Of a DNA stretch of 6,350 nucleotides, positions 4,575 through 6,350 are shown piece after piece; the first letter of the stretch is position 1, and each line of letters begins with the position of its first letter. Under the pieces are notes generated by a model. That model searched no databases and was not told the DNA's origin. It saw nothing but the letters and a program-made list of their open reading frames with translations. Origin of the DNA: Candidatus Zhuqueibacterota bacterium (lineage in GTDB: Bacteria; KSB1; UBA2214); NCBI GenBank assembly GCA_022706175.1, contig JAKJDB010000171.1, positions 1 to 6,350 of the forward strand, in the 5' to 3' direction. The position numbers and the translations under genes were made by a program.

Positions 4575-6350
4575 ACCAGAAAATTAGATTGACGGCGATC
4601 AGCACCGACGCGACCACGCACGCCCAAAAGACGGGCTTCTGGTACCATGGACAGGCGGTCTCTTGGGGCCGCGGCGTAAGCCCCATCACCAGATTCTTCA
4701 GCTCTGCATCGGATTTGGGCTTGGTAAAAAGGCTCACCACCACGGTAATCAGCACGCACACCACCAAGGACCACCAGCCGCTGTACATGTTCACGGCCAT
4801 GGGCTTTGCCTTTTCTGAACGCGCGATGACCTTGGCATGATCCGGATTGAACGCAGCCGGCGCAAACCGCTTGGAAATAAAAGTCGAATGCACCTCCACC
4901 CCGGGTTTCAGGTAGACCAGAACGCCCTCCACGCCGAATTGATGTTTTTCCCTGGAATCAGCCATCATCACCTCGGGCGCGAGGATCTGCAACGGAGTGC
5001 TGCCGTTTTTCATCGGCAGCGTGACCGGCAGCGCCACAGGCGCGTCTTGCACCGTGATCGCTCGTCCGGACTCGAATCCCGACACCGGTACATTGACCAG
5101 ATCCACACGGCCGCTTTCGACCACGATCAGCGACGGCGCTTCCGAGCCGCCCTGTTCCATCGTCTCCACAGTCACCACCGCTCCCGGCGCCAGCGTCGCC
5201 TTGGGCTGCGGTTTATAGCCGTCCGGAAAGGTGTGCACATACGCCCACATGCTGATGGAGAAAAGAATGGCGATTAAAAATCCCCAGAAACCGCCGGCGG
5301 GCGTCGCCCGCTTCCACAACATGCCGAGGATCACGGTGCCGAATAAAGGCACGATGAAAAAGAAAACCAGGACCTGAAGATACTCGAGGATGTTGGAAAA
5401 GTAGAACAGAGAGTAAGCGGTAAGAATAGAGATAAGAATGCCGATCACCGAACTCCAGCGCCCCATGGCCAGATAATGCCGATCCGTGGCCTTTTTGTTG
5501 AGCAGAGGTTTATAGACATCATAGGTCCAGACCGTGGCAAAGGCGCTGACGTTGCCGGCCATGCCGGACATGAAACCGGCGATCATGGCCGTCACGCCTA
5601 GCCCGAGCAGACCCGGCCCCAGATACTGACCCATGAGCAACGGCAGGACATCATTGAACGTATGATGGGTGATGCCCGCGCGCGGATCGCTCTCCGGCAC
5701 CAGAACCATGGTGGAGCCGTCGGGATTGAACAGCACCGCCAACCCCAGCAGGCCGGGAATGGTGACGATGAGCGGCACCAGCATTTTGAGCGCCGCACCG
5801 ATGAGCGTTCCGTTCTGCGCCGAACGCAGGTCCTTGGCCACAATGACGCGCTGAACCTGGAGAAAATCCGTGCACCAGTAACCGAATCCCACCGCAATGC
5901 CAAAGCCAAAGATCATCCCGAACCAGTCGATGCCCATGGGATTGCTGGCAAAAGAGCCCAGATTGCGCCACAGGCTGGTAAAGTCGGCGTTCTGCACCGT
6001 CGGGTGGATGACCGCGACGTTTTTCTGTATGGTGGCCATCAGGTTGTTCCAGCCGCCGGCGTCGATAATACCGAGGATGGGGATGAGCAGCGACCCCAAC
6101 CAGATGAGAAAAAACTGCAGCACTTCGTTGAACACCGCGGACAGCAGCCCGCCCAAAGTCACATAGATGGCCACGGTGACCGAGGCCACCCAGATGCTGA
6201 CGTTCATGTCCCAGCCCAGCAGCAGGTTTAAAATTTTCGCCATGGCGAACATGCTGGCGCCGCTGACCGCCACGGTCATCACGCTGAACGAGATGCCGGC
6301 GACCGAGCGCGCCCCTTCCCCATAGCGCATCTGCAGATAGCCGGGAACCG
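4573..6350 (-). CDS. Sodium:solute symporter (SSS/SLC5 family) with an inserted polar domain; N-terminus outside window
   Basis: This is a sodium-coupled secondary transporter of the SSS/SLC5 (SGLT-like) family. The frame is open to the right edge, beginning VPGYLQMRYGEGAR, a family segment that normally follows the first helices; the Met at 6330 is therefore internal. Numbering from that Met, helices lie near 13-38, 45-65, 70-90, 136-153, 180-201, 238-268, 291-311, 316-338, 346-365, 516-536 and 563-583. Family hallmarks are TDFLQVQRVIVAKDLRSAQ (154-172) and the helix entering TVWTYDVYK (266-274), which corresponds to the sodium-site helix before the D-(I/V)-Y motif. Between helix 346-365 and the AKPMAVNMYSGWWS segment (507-520) sits an additional polar, beta-rich stretch of roughly 130 residues. 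The tail SLFTKPKSDAELKNLVMGLT matches bacterial members of the family. The substrate cannot be told from the sequence. It is the first visible gene of the operon; the promoter would be outside the window. Confidence 0.92.
   Translation of the reverse strand, partial: VPGYLQMRYGEGARSVAGISFSVMTVAVSGASMFAMAKILNLLLGWDMNVSIWVASVTVAIYVTLGGLLSAVFNEVLQFFLIWLGSLLIPILGIIDAGGWNNLMATIQKNVAVIHPTVQNADFTSLWRNLGSFASNPMGIDWFGMIFGFGIAVGFGYWCTDFLQVQRVIVAKDLRSAQNGTLIGAALKMLVPLIVTIPGLLGLAVLFNPDGSTMVLVPESDPRAGITHHTFNDVLPLLMGQYLGPGLLGLGVTAMIAGFMSGMAGNVSAFATVWTYDVYKPLLNKKATDRHYLAMGRWSSVIGILISILTAYSLFYFSNILEYLQVLVFFFIVPLFGTVILGMLWKRATPAGGFWGFLIAILFSISMWAYVHTFPDGYKPQPKATLAPGAVVTVETMEQGGSEAPSLIVVESGRVDLVNVPVSGFESGRAITVQDAPVALPVTLPMKNGSTPLQILAPEVMMADSREKHQFGVEGVLVYLKPGVEVHSTFISKRFAPAAFNPDHAKVIARSEKAKPMAVNMYSGWWSLVVCVLITVVVSLFTKPKSDAELKNLVMGLTPRPQETACPWYQKPVFWACVVASVLIAVNLIFW

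Noticed and set aside
5662..6231. Plus-strand frame of 189 codons
   Set aside because: It is antisense to the symporter, with a composition rich in H, R and Q typical of a shadow of hydrophobic coding sequence.

Overview
The window looks like a bacterial chromosome with moderate-to-high GC, clear Shine-Dalgarno signals (GAGGA) and gene families common in heterotrophic Gram-negative bacteria: a GT39-type membrane glycosyltransferase, an exported M3 dipeptidyl carboxypeptidase and a sodium:solute symporter. The short mosaic repeats are of a kind I associate from memory with the FCB (Bacteroidota/Ignavibacteria/KSB1-like) lineages. That placement is a weak guess, because no taxonomic marker is present.

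Layout: (1) 1-1478, plus strand: the C-terminal three-quarters or so of a polytopic GT39/ArnT-like glycosyltransferase. Its reading frame breaks exactly at an 8.5-copy AT dinucleotide tract (922-938). One more AT unit, or two fewer, would restore a single long protein, so this is either a phase-variable gene caught OFF or a frameshifted gene. (2) 1479-2169: 691 bases between convergent genes, holding no credible gene. They are filled by an array built on a 206-base unit: units begin at 1489, 1695 (internally deleted to 86 bases), 1781 and 1987 (truncated). Each full unit pairs a plus-oriented hairpin element (A) with a minus-oriented one (B), joined by a diverged spacer of 32-33 bases. (3) 2170-6350, minus strand: an apparent operon read right to left, made of a sodium:solute symporter (start outside the window), a 79-residue two-helix membrane protein whose ribosome binding site overlaps the symporter stop codon, and a signal-peptide-bearing Dcp-type metallopeptidase.

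The minus-strand genes suggest scavenging at the cell envelope: the peptidase cuts dipeptides from peptides outside the cytoplasm, and the symporter imports a solute with sodium. A link between the two substrates is inferred from gene order only. The most interesting signals are the AT-tract switch in the glycosyltransferase, the structured mosaic array in which the base changes between copies mostly preserve base pairing, and an extra polar domain of roughly 130 residues inserted in the symporter.
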